In this document: piece by piece, positions 44,119-53,535 of the stretch
How positions within the stretch are numbered: position 1 is the stretch's first letter
Layout of the letters: each line of letters begins with the position of its first letter
Source: an uncultured Flavobacteriaceae bacterium
GTDB lineage: Bacteria; Bacteroidota; Bacteroidia; Flavobacteriales; Flavobacteriaceae
Assembly (NCBI GenBank): GCA_943788695.1
Contig: CALSRG010000003.1
Location: 1-64,000 of the forward strand
Direction: 5' to 3'
Length of the DNA: 64,000 nt
Made by a program: the position numbers and the translations under genes
Notes under the pieces: generated by a model
The model's input: only the letters and a program-made list of their open reading frames with translations
What the model was told of the DNA's origin: nothing
Database searches by the model: none

Positions 44119-46179
44119 ATGACAAAACGATATACCGTAACCGCAGCTTTACCATACACTAACGGCCCAATTCATATTGGCCATTTGGCCGGTGTCTATG
44201 TGCCGTCGGATATTTTTGTAAGGTATTTGAGATTGCGAGGTCGCGATGTGATCTTTATTTGTGGTAGTGACGAACACGGGGTACCAATTACGATTCGAGC
44301 TAAAAAAGAGGGAAAAACCCCTCAAGAAGTTGTTGACTTTTTTCATGAGAATATTAAAAATAGCTTTCACGATTTCGGTATTAGTTTCGATAATTATTCG
44401 AGAACCTCGGCTGAAATTCATCATAAAACAGCATCAGATTTCTTTGCCAAATTAAATGCCAATGGCCAATTTGAAGAAATAGTAAGTGACCAGTTGTACG
44501 ATGAGAATGCAGAGCAGTTTTTAGCAGATCGTTTTATAGTTGGGACTTGTCCAAAATGTGGAAATACAGAAAGTTATGGTGATCAATGTGAGCGATGCGG
44601 AACAAGTCACAATGCTACTGATCTCATCGACCCCAAATCAACATTGAGCGGTTCAAAACCAGTAGTGAAATCTACTAAACACTGGTTTTTACCACTAAAT
44701 AACTATGTCGATTTTTTTAAAAAATGGATATTAGAAGACCATAAATCAGACTGGAAACCAAATGTTTATGGGCAATGCAAGTCATGGATAGATGACGGTT
44801 TAAAGCCTCGTGCAGTTACCCGTGATCTTGATTGGGGCGTACCTGTTCCCATATCTGGGGCGGAGGATAAGGTGCTCTATGTCTGGTTTGATGCGCCCAT
44901 CGGCTACATATCTTCTACTAAGGAATGGGCGGCACGGGAGCAAAAAGATTGGCGTCCGTATTGGCAAGATCCAGAGACTGAACTGATTCATTTTATTGGC
45001 AAAGATAATATTGTGTTTCATTGTATTATTTTTCCTGCAATGCTCAAAGCTGAGGGTAGTTTTATATTGCCAAAAAATGTACCTGCGAATGAATTTCTTA
45101 ATCTTGAGGGACAAAAACTGTCAACGTCAAAAAATTGGGCTGTTTGGTTGCCTGATTATTTGGAAGATTTCCCCGATCAACAAGATGTGCTGAGGTATGT
45201 TTTGACTGCCAATGCACCAGAGTCTAAAGACAATGATTTTACTTGGAGTGATTTTCAGGCCAGAAACAACAACGAACTTGTTGCAATTTTCGGGAATTTT
45301 ATCAACAGAGTAGCAGTTTTGAACCAAAAATACTACGGTGGTATTGTGCCATCATGTGGTCCTCTGTCGTCTGGAGATCAGGAAGCACTCGGTGCTATTA
45401 AAACCTTTCCAGGCCTAATAGGAGGGGATATTGAAAACTATAAATTCCGTGCTGCATCTCAATCGCTGATGAATTTGGCCAGATTAGGTAATAAGTATTT
45501 AGCAGATGCAGAGCCATGGAAATTAATCAAGACAGATCCAGAGCGTGTTCAAACTATTATGTTTATCGCGCTACAAATTGCTAGCGCTCTAGCCGTGCTG
45601 TCCGAACCCTTTTTGCCAAAAACATCGGATAAGTTAAGAGCCACTCTTAATTTTAAAAAATTACCAGTTTTACCTTCATGGGATTCTCTTGAAAATGATG
45701 CGATTTCAATTTTAACTGGTCATCAATTGGGTGAATCTTCATTGTTGTTTTCAAAAATCGAAAACGATCAAATAACTGTTCAACTTCAAAAATTGGAACA
45801 AAGTAAAATGGATAACCTCGCAGTTGATAAGCCAATACCAACTCAAAAACCAGAAGTTTCGTTTGACAGTTTTAATTCACTTGATTTACGGGTTGGTTGT
45901 ATTGTTGAGGCAGAAAAGATGCCAAAGGCGAATAAGTTATTGGTGCTTAAAATTGATATTGGAGACGAAGTACGAACCGTAGTTTCTGGTATTGCTGAGT
46001 ATTATTCACCCGAAGATGTTATGGGGAAAAAAGTGACGGTTTTAATTAATCTTCAGCCAAGATCACTTCGAGGTGTCGAAAGTCAAGGAATGGTGCTGAT
46101 GACAGAAAACGATAAAGGAGAATTAGTATTTGTGAATCCCGATGATTGCTCCACACCAAATGGCGGTGTTATCGCTTAA
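44119..46179 (+). CDS. metG: Methionyl-tRNA synthetase with C-terminal tRNA-binding domain
   Basis: This 686-residue class I synthetase has the HIGH motif (PIHIGHLAG), a zinc knuckle ([18 protein letters not shown]), KLSTSKNW in the KMSKS position and [12 protein letters not shown]. The C-terminal ~110 residues are an oligonucleotide-binding tRNA-binding domain ([19 protein letters not shown]). Length and order are normal for Bacteroidota. Confidence 0.96.
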   Translation: MTKRYTVTAALPYTNGPIHIGHLAGVYVPSDIFVRYLRLRGRDVIFICGSDEHGVPITIRAKKEGKTPQEVVDFFHENIKNSFHDFGISFDNYSRTSAEIHHKTASDFFAKLNANGQFEEIVSDQLYDENAEQFLADRFIVGTCPKCGNTESYGDQCERCGTSHNATDLIDPKSTLSGSKPVVKSTKHWFLPLNNYVDFFKKWILEDHKSDWKPNVYGQCKSWIDDGLKPRAVTRDLDWGVPVPISGAEDKVLYVWFDAPIGYISSTKEWAAREQKDWRPYWQDPETELIHFIGKDNIVFHCIIFPAMLKAEGSFILPKNVPANEFLNLEGQKLSTSKNWAVWLPDYLEDFPDQQDVLRYVLTANAPESKDNDFTWSDFQARNNNELVAIFGNFINRVAVLNQKYYGGIVPSCGPLSSGDQEALGAIKTFPGLIGGDIENYKFRAASQSLMNLARLGNKYLADAEPWKLIKTDPERVQTIMFIALQIASALAVLSEPFLPKTSDKLRATLNFKKLPVLPSWDSLENDAISILTGHQLGESSLLFSKIENDQITVQLQKLEQSKMDNLAVDKPIPTQKPEVSFDSFNSLDLRVGCIVEAEKMPKANKLLVLKIDIGDEVRTVVSGIAEYYSPEDVMGKKVTVLINLQPRSLRGVESQGMVLMTENDKGELVFVNPDDCSTPNGGVIA

Positions 46180-46243
46180 TAACTTCTTTGATTTATTTCT
46201 CTCATTTCTTGAATAAAAAAGAGGATCCATTCATAGTTTTTTA

Positions 46244-46251
46244 TATATTTG
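46244..46251 (+). promoter_or_regulatory. Putative -7 box (TATATTTG)
   Basis: TATATTTG matches TAnnTTTG, ending 28 bases before the ATG of the small secreted protein gene at 46280. Confidence 0.45.
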
Positions 46252-46279
46252 AAATTAAAGAAATTTTAAACCTTTTGTT

Positions 46280-46633
46280 ATGAAAACCTCCTTTCTTTTT
46301 ACTTCAGTGTTATTTTTATCACTTACTCTATGTCAAAACATTAATGCTCAAACATTGAGTGATGCGATTAAGGATGCTGCTAAAACCGAAATGCTTGTTG
46401 TTCAGGATTATGTAAAATTGGACAACAATCAAAAAGCTTTAGTTGAACGTTTAATAATAGCAAAGGAGCAAGAGTCTCACGAATTTGTTTATGGTTATGA
46501 TATCAATAAACCAAAAGTGAAAGAGGCTAAAAATAGAATTGAGAGTAAATTTTTGCGAAATATGGCCGCTACTTTAACTGATGAACAAATGTCAGCTTTC
46601 AAAATTTATTATTCGAAAAAACAAAAATTTTAG
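46280..46633 (+). CDS. Small secreted helical protein, function unknown
   Basis: This 117-residue protein has a signal peptide ([17 protein letters not shown]) and a mature helical region ([21 protein letters not shown], then [17 protein letters not shown]). The pattern is like small secreted stress-type proteins in flavobacteria, but I recognise no family. It is convergent with hemL, with a 4-bp overlap. Confidence 0.6.
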   Translation: MKTSFLFTSVLFLSLTLCQNINAQTLSDAIKDAAKTEMLVVQDYVKLDNNQKALVERLIIAKEQESHEFVYGYDINKPKVKEAKNRIESKFLRNMAATLTDEQMSAFKIYYSKKQKF

Positions 46634-47916
46634 AAGGTCTTTGCAACTTGATCGACTTGATCGAGCGTAAAACCAACATCTTCTAAACTCAAGGCATCAT
46701 TTAAAAACCAACTTTCAAAGGCGCTAGGCGGGAGATAAATACCCCTGTCTAATAGTCCATGAAAAAATCGTTTAAATGTGACGTTGTTGCCCTTAGCCGC
46801 CGATGCAAAATCGATTACTGGATCTTCGGTAAAATGTACCGAAAGCATTGATTCGAAGCGATTGATGGTATGATAAATATTGTATTTGCTTAATATTTCA
46901 CTAATACCTTGGTGCAGTAAAACTGCTTTTCGATTGAGACTTTTAAATAAATGATCATCTTCATTGATGGCTTTTAACATCGCTAAACCAGCGGCCATAG
47001 CTAGGGGGTTTCCGCTCAATGTACCTGCTTGATAAACAGGCCCCTCTGGCGCCAGATAACTCATGATTTCTGATGGTCCAGCAAACGCGCCAACTGGCAG
47101 TCCCCCACCAATAACTTTTCCAAAACAGACTAAATCAGCTTTAATGCCCAAAATCTCTTGTGCGCCGCCTTTTGCTAACCTAAATCCTGTCATCACTTCA
47201 TCGAAAATCAATAAAATGCTATATTGATCACATAGAACTCTCAACCCCTCTAAAAAGCCTTTTACAGGAGGGATACATCCCATATTGCCCGCTACTGGTT
47301 CAATGATAATGGCAGCAATCTCATCTTTATTGACCGAAATTATATCTTCGACATGTTGTAAGTCATTGTAGCGCGCCAGCAAAGTATCCTTGGCAGTTCC
47401 TTGGGTCACGCCAGGACTATTTGGGCTGCCAAAAGTGACCGCGCCACTTCCTGCCTCAATTAAGAAGGCATCACTATGCCCGTGATAGCATCCAGCAAAT
47501 TTGATTATTTTTTCTTTTTTGGTATAACCTCGTGCTAATCGAACTGCACTCATGCAGGCTTCAGTTCCTGAATTGACAAATCTAATTTTATCTATGTGAG
47601 GTACCATTGAAATTGCTAATTCTGCTATTTCCGTTTCTAAGGCTGTTGGCATCCCAAATGATGTACCTGATTTTGCTCTCGCAATAACCGCTTCTATGAC
47701 AGGGGGATAAGCATGTCCAAGTATCATAGGCCCCCAAGAACTAATATAGTCTATAAATCGATTATCATCTTCATCATACACATACGCACCTTTTGCATTT
47801 TTTGCAAAAACTGGCGTTCCTCCAACGGACTTAAAAGCGCGAACAGGCGAATTAACGCCACCTGGAATCACGTCAGATGATGCCTTAAATAGGGCGCTAC
47901 TTCTTTGATATCGCAT
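46630..47916 (-). CDS. hemL: Glutamate-1-semialdehyde 2,1-aminomutase
   Basis: This 428-residue PLP enzyme converts glutamate-1-semialdehyde to 5-aminolevulinate in the C5 haem pathway. The cofactor lysine lies in [17 protein letters not shown], with [17 protein letters not shown] and [10 protein letters not shown] upstream. Length is normal. It begins 5 bp after the stop of the glucosaminidase gene upstream. Confidence 0.95.
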   Translation of the reverse strand: MRYQRSSALFKASSDVIPGGVNSPVRAFKSVGGTPVFAKNAKGAYVYDEDDNRFIDYISSWGPMILGHAYPPVIEAVIARAKSGTSFGMPTALETEIAELAISMVPHIDKIRFVNSGTEACMSAVRLARGYTKKEKIIKFAGCYHGHSDAFLIEAGSGAVTFGSPNSPGVTQGTAKDTLLARYNDLQHVEDIISVNKDEIAAIIIEPVAGNMGCIPPVKGFLEGLRVLCDQYSILLIFDEVMTGFRLAKGGAQEILGIKADLVCFGKVIGGGLPVGAFAGPSEIMSYLAPEGPVYQAGTLSGNPLAMAAGLAMLKAINEDDHLFKSLNRKAVLLHQGISEILSKYNIYHTINRFESMLSVHFTEDPVIDFASAAKGNNVTFKRFFHGLLDRGIYLPPSAFESWFLNDALSLEDVGFTLDQVDQVAKTF

Positions 47917-47921
47917 TTGGA

Positions 47922-48723
47922 TTAATTTTTGTCAATGATTAGGTTTTGACCAATACTGATGTTGTTATCGTCCAATTGATTGAGTTGCTTCAACCTGTCA
48001 ATAGTTGTGCCATAAGTCTTAGCAATGCTATAAAGTGTATCTCCTTTTTTTACATAATGGATTTTATCGCTATTCACGGGTGTCGGTTGGTGCCAAACGT
48101 TATCAGTTCCATCTAATTTATAAAGTTCATAACGCTCAATAATACTGATTAATTTATCTGGATATTTTGGATCGGTAGCATATCCGGCTGCCTTGAGACC
48201 GTAGGCCCAAGAGCGATAATCTTTTGGATCAAATTCAAAAAGTTTTGAATATCGTGATCGTCCAGTTAGAAAAATTGAATGGTCTTTAAATGATTCTGAA
48301 GGATCGTTGTACTTCCGAAAACACTCTTGCAGTTCATCGTCGTCATGATAAACACCTTCTCCTTTCCAATCATGGCATTTAATACCGAAATGGTTGTTTG
48401 CATTTAAGGCAAGTGTGCCCTGGCCTGAACCTGATTCTAAAATACCTTGAGCAATAGTGATGCTAGCAGGTATTTTTGAGGTTTGCATCTCGTGAATCGC
48501 GATATTCTTATATGCTTCAATATAAGCTAATGTTTGTTCGGTTCTCGTGAGAGGTTTGTCAGCTTTTGTTTTGATTTTGACTTCCTCTTTTGTGGTTTTA
48601 GAATTTGGTTTTATTTGATTATTAACTTGATTTTTAGGCTTGTATTGAGTTTTTTTTTCGGGAACCACAACTGCTGAGCAAAAATAATGTTATAAAGGCT
48701 AAAAATAAGGTCCGTTTTGTCAT
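47922..48723 (-). pseudogene. Glucosaminidase-LysM lipoprotein, frameshifted near the N-terminus
   Basis: The ATG at 48723 opens a clear lipoprotein signal (RTLFLAFITLFLLSSC, then GSRKK) whose frame closes soon after an A9 run on the coding strand (48650-48658). The main body, a glucosaminidase domain (ASITIAQGILESGSGQGTLA, later SWAYGLKAAGYATDP) with a C-terminal LysM (YVKKGDTLYSIAKTYGTTIDRL), continues in the next frame. With eight A, the frame is 801 bp, 266 residues. The ATG overlaps the stop of the PLP gene upstream by 4 bp, supporting this start. A shorter product from GTG 48668 would lack the signal. Confidence 0.8.
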
Positions 48724-49628
48724 AATAATCGTGGTAATTGAGTCTGTTTAATTCTCCAATTCATTCCTTTGAGACCTTGAAGTCCTCCAGTATGAACGGC
48801 CAAAATTTTTGTTCCTTTAGGAAATTCCCTGTTTTCAATTTGCTCGAACAAACGATACATCATCTTCCCATTGTAAATAGGATCTAACGGTATGTTGTAA
48901 GTCGATTTAAAATGATTGATAAAATCGATGAGTGACTTGTCTATTTTTCCGTAACCTCCATAATCTGAGGGTTCTATTTTCCAGTTCTCAGCATGCGCAA
49001 ATTTACAAATTACTTCTTTTAATTCGTGATCTTTTACTGCTGAATAACCAATAATTTTTTGGGATGAGACACTGCTATTAATGATGCCTGAAATTGTTCC
49101 GCCAGTACCTATCGGGCAACAAATGATATCGAATTCGCGGTCATTAGCATGAAGTATTTCCTCACATCCTTTCACCGCCAGCTCATTTGTACCACCTTCG
49201 GGTAACAAATAAAATGACCCAAATTGCTGTCGTAAGTATTGAATATACTCATCTTTATTTTTGCGCTTGTAGTCCGATCTGCTGATATAATGCAATATCA
49301 TATTTTGTTTTTTTGCAAACTGGAGCGTGGGATTACTATCCTCAAATGCCTTTACTTCCTCACCTCTGATAATACCGATGGTATTAAATCCAAACCGAGA
49401 TCCACACGCAGCAACAGCAGCAATATGATTTGAAAAGGCACCGCCAAAAGTGAGCAATGTGGTTTGATTTGATGACTTAGCAGCCTTAATGTTATATAAC
49501 AGTTTCCTGTATTTATTACCTGAAATTTCGGCGTCAATCAAATCCTCCCGCTTCATATGTAACGATATGTCGAATTTTGAATCGATAGGAATCTGCTGAT
49601 TAACGCTTGGAAAGGGTTTATTCATCAT
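48720..49628 (-). CDS. PLP-dependent ACC deaminase/D-cysteine desulfhydrase family protein
   Basis: This 302-residue fold-type II PLP enzyme has the cofactor lysine in DAEISGNKYRKLLYN and the phosphate-binding stretch CPIGTGGTISG. The FGGAFSNHIAA motif is shared by ACC deaminases and D-cysteine desulfhydrases. Substrate is not clear. It overlaps the glucosaminidase lipoprotein start by 4 bp. Confidence 0.82.
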   Translation of the reverse strand: MMNKPFPSVNQQIPIDSKFDISLHMKREDLIDAEISGNKYRKLLYNIKAAKSSNQTTLLTFGGAFSNHIAAVAACGSRFGFNTIGIIRGEEVKAFEDSNPTLQFAKKQNMILHYISRSDYKRKNKDEYIQYLRQQFGSFYLLPEGGTNELAVKGCEEILHANDREFDIICCPIGTGGTISGIINSSVSSQKIIGYSAVKDHELKEVICKFAHAENWKIEPSDYGGYGKIDKSLIDFINHFKSTYNIPLDPIYNGKMMYRLFEQIENREFPKGTKILAVHTGGLQGLKGMNWRIKQTQLPRLL

Positions 49629-49682
49629 GTTAAAAGTACAATTTTCGATTGGATTGTAAAGGATGTCTCAATTCGATTTGAT

Positions 49683-49690
49683 TATATTTG
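49683..49690 (+). promoter_or_regulatory. Putative -7 box (TATATTTG)
   Basis: TATATTTG ends only 4 bases before the DUF5522 ATG, so transcription would begin at or very near the start codon. It probably drives DUF5522-hutU. Confidence 0.4.
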
Positions 49691-49694
49691 TTTG

Positions 49695-49853
49695 ATGAAG
49701 CCTAAAATTGAAATTGAGTCAGGTGATTATTATCTAACACCTGAAGGTTATCGATGCTTTACTGCACAATACCACTTAAAAAGAGGGTATTGTTGTGAGA
49801 GTAATTGCAGGCATTGTCCGTATGACTTTAACGTCAAAACACAACCAAAATAA
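49695..49853 (+). CDS. DUF5522 small cysteine protein
   Basis: This 52-residue protein has FTAQYHLKRGYCC and SNCRHCPYDF, the two cysteine-rich segments of DUF5522. Function is unknown; the four cysteines suggest a metal site. Its stop and the hutU start share a base (TAATG). It is easily overlooked because of its size. Confidence 0.8.
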   Translation: MKPKIEIESGDYYLTPEGYRCFTAQYHLKRGYCCESNCRHCPYDFNVKTQPK

Positions 49854-51803
49854 TGAGTATAATTGATAAATCACTAAAGTCATTTCGTGCTGAAATAAAA
49901 GCAGGAATTCCTGATGTTTTGCCTGATGCGAAACCCTATGATCTTCAGGTCAATCATGCGCCCAAACGAAAAGCGATCTTGACCCCTAATGAAAAGAAGT
50001 TAGCACTTCGAAATGCTTTGCGTTACTTTAAACCCGAGCACCATAAAATTTTGTTGCAAGAATTTTTTGATGAACTTGAATCCTATGGTCGTATATATAT
50101 GTACCGTTTTCGTCCAAATTATCAAATGATGGCACGACCAATTTCTGATTATCCAGCGCGTTGTCAAGAAGCTGCGGCTATCATGTTAATGATTCAAAAT
50201 AATTTGGATCCTACCGTAGCACAACATCCACATGAATTGATTACTTATGGTGGAAATGGCGCTGTTTTCCAAAACTGGGCTCAGTATTTGCTGACCATGC
50301 AATACTTGTCGGAAATGACAGATGATCAAACCTTAGCCTTGTATTCCGGGCATCCGATGGGCTTATTTCCATCGCATCGGGCTGCACCGCGCGTTGTAGT
50401 CGTCAATGGTATGACAATTCCAAATTACTCCCAACCAGATGATTATGAGAGAGGTAATGCGCTTGGCGTAACTCAATATGGACAAATGACGGCTGGTAGT
50501 TTTATGTATATTGGACCACAAGGTATTGTTCATGGAACAGCGATTACTGTACTAAATGCATTTCGAAAAGTTGAACGATCTCCCAATGGCGAAGTTTTTC
50601 TTACCGCCGGTTTGGGTGGTATGAGTGGTGCGCAACCAAAGGCAGGTAATATTGCAGGATGCATAACAATTTGCGCTGAGGTCAATCCGAAGGCTGTAGC
50701 AGTGCGCTATCAACAGAAATGGGTTGATGAAGTCATAACTGATTTGAATGAGCTCGTTGATCGTGTCCGTAAGGCACAAGTACAAAAAGAAGCAGTGTCA
50801 ATTGCCTATTTGGGTAATGTGATTGATGTTTGGGAAAAATTTGATTCGGAAGATATTTTTATAGCTATTGGTAGTGATCAAACGAGCCTACATAATCCTT
50901 ATGCTGGTGGATATTATCCTACAGGATTGTCTTTTGAAGAGGCAAATGAGATGATCTCAGCAGATCCTGATACTTTTCACAAATGTGTTGAGCGTTCATT
51001 GAAACAGCATGTTTCAGCAGTGAATAAACATACCAATAAAGGCACCTATTTTTTTGATTATGGCAATGCTTTTATGTTAGAGGCGTCTCGAGTCGGCGCA
51101 GATATTATGGCTCAAGATGGTATTCATTTTAAGTATCCCAGCTATATTCAGGACATTATGGGCCCCATGTGTTTTGATTATGGTTTTGGGCCGTTCAGAT
51201 GGGTTTGTGCTTCTGGACAATATAATGATTTAAAAATCACCGATGATATCGCCGCTCAAGTGCTATCAAGATTATTAACCAAAGCACCAGATGAAATTAA
51301 ACAGCAATTGCAGGATAATTTAACTTGGATCAAACAGGCTGACCAAAACCATATGGTTGTAGGATCACAAGCGCGGATATTGTATGCAGACGCTGAAGGT
51401 CGAGTTGAAATAGCCAAGGCATTTAACGATGCTATTGCTGAAGGCAAAATTGGCCCAGTCATTTTAGGTCGTGATCATCACGATGTTTCTGGAACGGATT
51501 CGCCTTTTAGAGAAACGTCAAATATTTATGATGGTTCTCAATTTACAGCTGACATGGCCGTACAAAATGTTATAGGTGATGCTTTTCGTGGGGCCACTTG
51601 GGGTAGCATTCATAATGGCGGTGGCGTGGGCTGGGGCGAGGGTTGTTAATGGGGGATTTGGCATGGTAATTGATGGTTCAGAAGAGGCGGAGAATAAGTT
51701 GAAATCAATGCTTTTTTGGGACGTTAATAATGGTATAGCCCGAAGAAGTTGGGCAAGAAACGAAGGAGCTACTTTTGCAATAAAACGTGCTATGGCCCGT
51801 TGA
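49853..51803 (+). pseudogene. hutU: Urocanate hydratase, frameshifted near the C-terminus
   Basis: The first 590-odd residues match urocanase (ITYGGNGAVFQNW, SGHPMGLFPSH, GQMTAGSFMYIGPQGIVHG, GRDHHDVSGTDSPF). The frame stops at VGWGEGC, while VVNGGFGMVIDGSEEAENKL continues in the next frame. The G3 run at 51640-51642 should be G2; then G-E-V-V-N-G-G-F reads through and the frame is 1950 bp, 649 residues, the usual length in Bacteroidota. The enzyme hydrates urocanate in histidine breakdown. It starts one base inside the DUF5522 stop. Confidence 0.87.
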
Positions 51804-51874
51804 GCAAAAACTAAAAGTTACCATACCTCATACCGTTGATGATGACTTGATCGACGCCATTTAAACTTGTTATT

Positions 51875-52429
51875 ATGACTTTGAACGCATTTTCATTCAG
51901 AATTTTTTCGTTACTTCTTGTCACTATTTTTGTATTGCAGTCCTGCGGCTCGGTTCGGGTTGTTTCGGATTATGATACCTCTGTTGATTTTTCTAAATAT
52001 AAGACATTTGCCTTTTTCAAACCTGGCATCGACAAGGCGAAAATTAACGACATTGACAAGCGTCGTATTCTTAAAGCCATTGAGGTTAATCTGCTTGATA
52101 AGGGACTTACTGTTTCAGATAATCCAGATTTATTGGTGAGTATATTTACTAAGTCGGTTGAAAATATCGATGTTGATGATAATTGGCGATTTGGATATGG
52201 TTGGGGAGGCTGGAGTCCTTGGTATTGGGGCGTAGGAGGCAATTACACCGTTTCTCGATCTACCAAAGGTGTGTTATATGTCGATTTAATTGACGCTACA
52301 AAACAGGAACTAGTTTGGCAAGGTGTTGGAACCGGCTATTTGACAGACGATGTTAGGAAAAAAGAGTCTCGAATTCAGGAGTTTGTATCATCAATAACAG
52401 AAACATACCCTCCAAAATCAGACAATTGA
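51875..52429 (+). CDS. DUF4136 family lipoprotein
   Basis: This 184-residue protein has a lipobox (LVTIFVLQSCGS, cysteine near residue 24). The mature part follows the DUF4136 pattern: DYDTSVDFSKYKTFAFFKPG, then DIDKRRILKAIEVNLLDKGL and the FGYGWGGWSPWYWG stretch. It is likely an inner leaflet or periplasmic lipoprotein of unknown role. It is convergent with the broken permease gene, 5 bp away. Confidence 0.8.
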   Translation: MTLNAFSFRIFSLLLVTIFVLQSCGSVRVVSDYDTSVDFSKYKTFAFFKPGIDKAKINDIDKRRILKAIEVNLLDKGLTVSDNPDLLVSIFTKSVENIDVDDNWRFGYGWGGWSPWYWGVGGNYTVSRSTKGVLYVDLIDATKQELVWQGVGTGYLTDDVRKKESRIQEFVSSITETYPPKSDN

Positions 52430-52434
52430 TTGCT

Positions 52435-53535
52435 TCAAGATCGAACATCAAGCCGGTCTCTTAAAGCACTACCCAAGACCATAAATGCCATGACCAGAAT
52501 CATGATGCAAATTCCAGGAACAACTGCCAAATAGGCTTTTCCTAGTGCAATATAGTTGTAGTGATCCTTAATCATGCTTCCCCAAACTAGCACTTGGTGG
52601 TTGTGCGCCAATGCCTAAAAAACTCAATCCACTTTCTATTAGTATCGCAGAAAGCAAAATTGGCAGCAGCTATAACTATGACTGGCGCCATGATATTAGG
52701 TAAAATGTGTTTTTGTGATAATTCTAAAATTTGTAAATCCGAGTGCTCTTAACTGCAGTTACATAGGGCATGGTTTTAACACTAATAATTTGACCTCTAA
52801 CAACCCGAGCAACTTCGACCCACATGGTTAGTCCAACCGCAATAAAAACCTGCCAATAGCCTTTGCCTAATGCCAAAGTGATTGCAATGACAAGCAGTAG
52901 TGTGGGGATTGACCAAGTGACGTTTATGATCCAGCTAATCAACACATCGACTTTCCCTCCAAAATATCCAGCCAAACTACCCATAAGAATCCCAATAATT
53001 TAAGGATATCAGAACTGCGACAAAACCAATTGAGAAAGAGAGTCGTGTTCCTATAATAATGCGACTTAACAAATCTCTACCGTAGGTGTCTGTTCCTAAA
53101 ATAAAAGTTCTTTCGGATATGAGATCATTTTGCGTTTTCAGTTTTATAGGTGCTTAGTTCTATGGTTATTGGTGGGGGTACACCGCCATCAATTTGGAAG
53201 GGATGGTATGTTAACTTGTTCTCGGTTTGACTAAAATGTGATATAGGTATTTCTTGATATTGTGCTTTATCGCCAAAAAAAAGAGTACTGAATGAATTGC
53301 TATGTGTCATGTCTGGAAGCGGCAAATTCAGCATGGTCACAGTGAAGCCTGGTTGTTGCGAATGAATCGACAAATGCATTAGATTAGCGTCTGTGGTAGA
53401 GTCTGGTGCCAATAGATAGGCAAACACACTTACGATAGCCGCAATGCCGATTATTATAAAACTAACAAATCCCCATATATTAAGACCAAAAAAACGGCGT
53501 GACGCTTTTATTAAAGTATCATCGCTCACGCCCAT
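52435..53535 (-). pseudogene. DppC/OppC-type ABC transporter permease with six single-base frameshifts
   Basis: Pieces in several frames together give one permease. They are an N-terminal helix and periplasmic region (NIWGFVSFIIIGIAAIVSVFA), FILGTDTYGRDLLSR, GYFGGKVDVLISWIIN, the coupling segment WVEVARVVRGQIISVK, HILPNIMAPVIVIAA, GLSFLGIGAQPPSASWG and a final SALRDRLDVRS. Deleting one base from each of six runs (53142-53145, 52999-53001, 52726-52729, 52710-52714, 52651-52653, 52584-52586) gives exactly 1095 bp, 364 residues. The protein is otherwise well conserved. Its start shares one base with the tail-specific protease stop. Substrate is peptide or nickel-type, unknown. Confidence 0.85.

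Noticed and set aside
45115-45140. KLSTS in place of KMSKS as a defect in MetG
   Set aside because: This variant is common in related synthetases and the rest of the protein is normal, so it is not treated as unusual.
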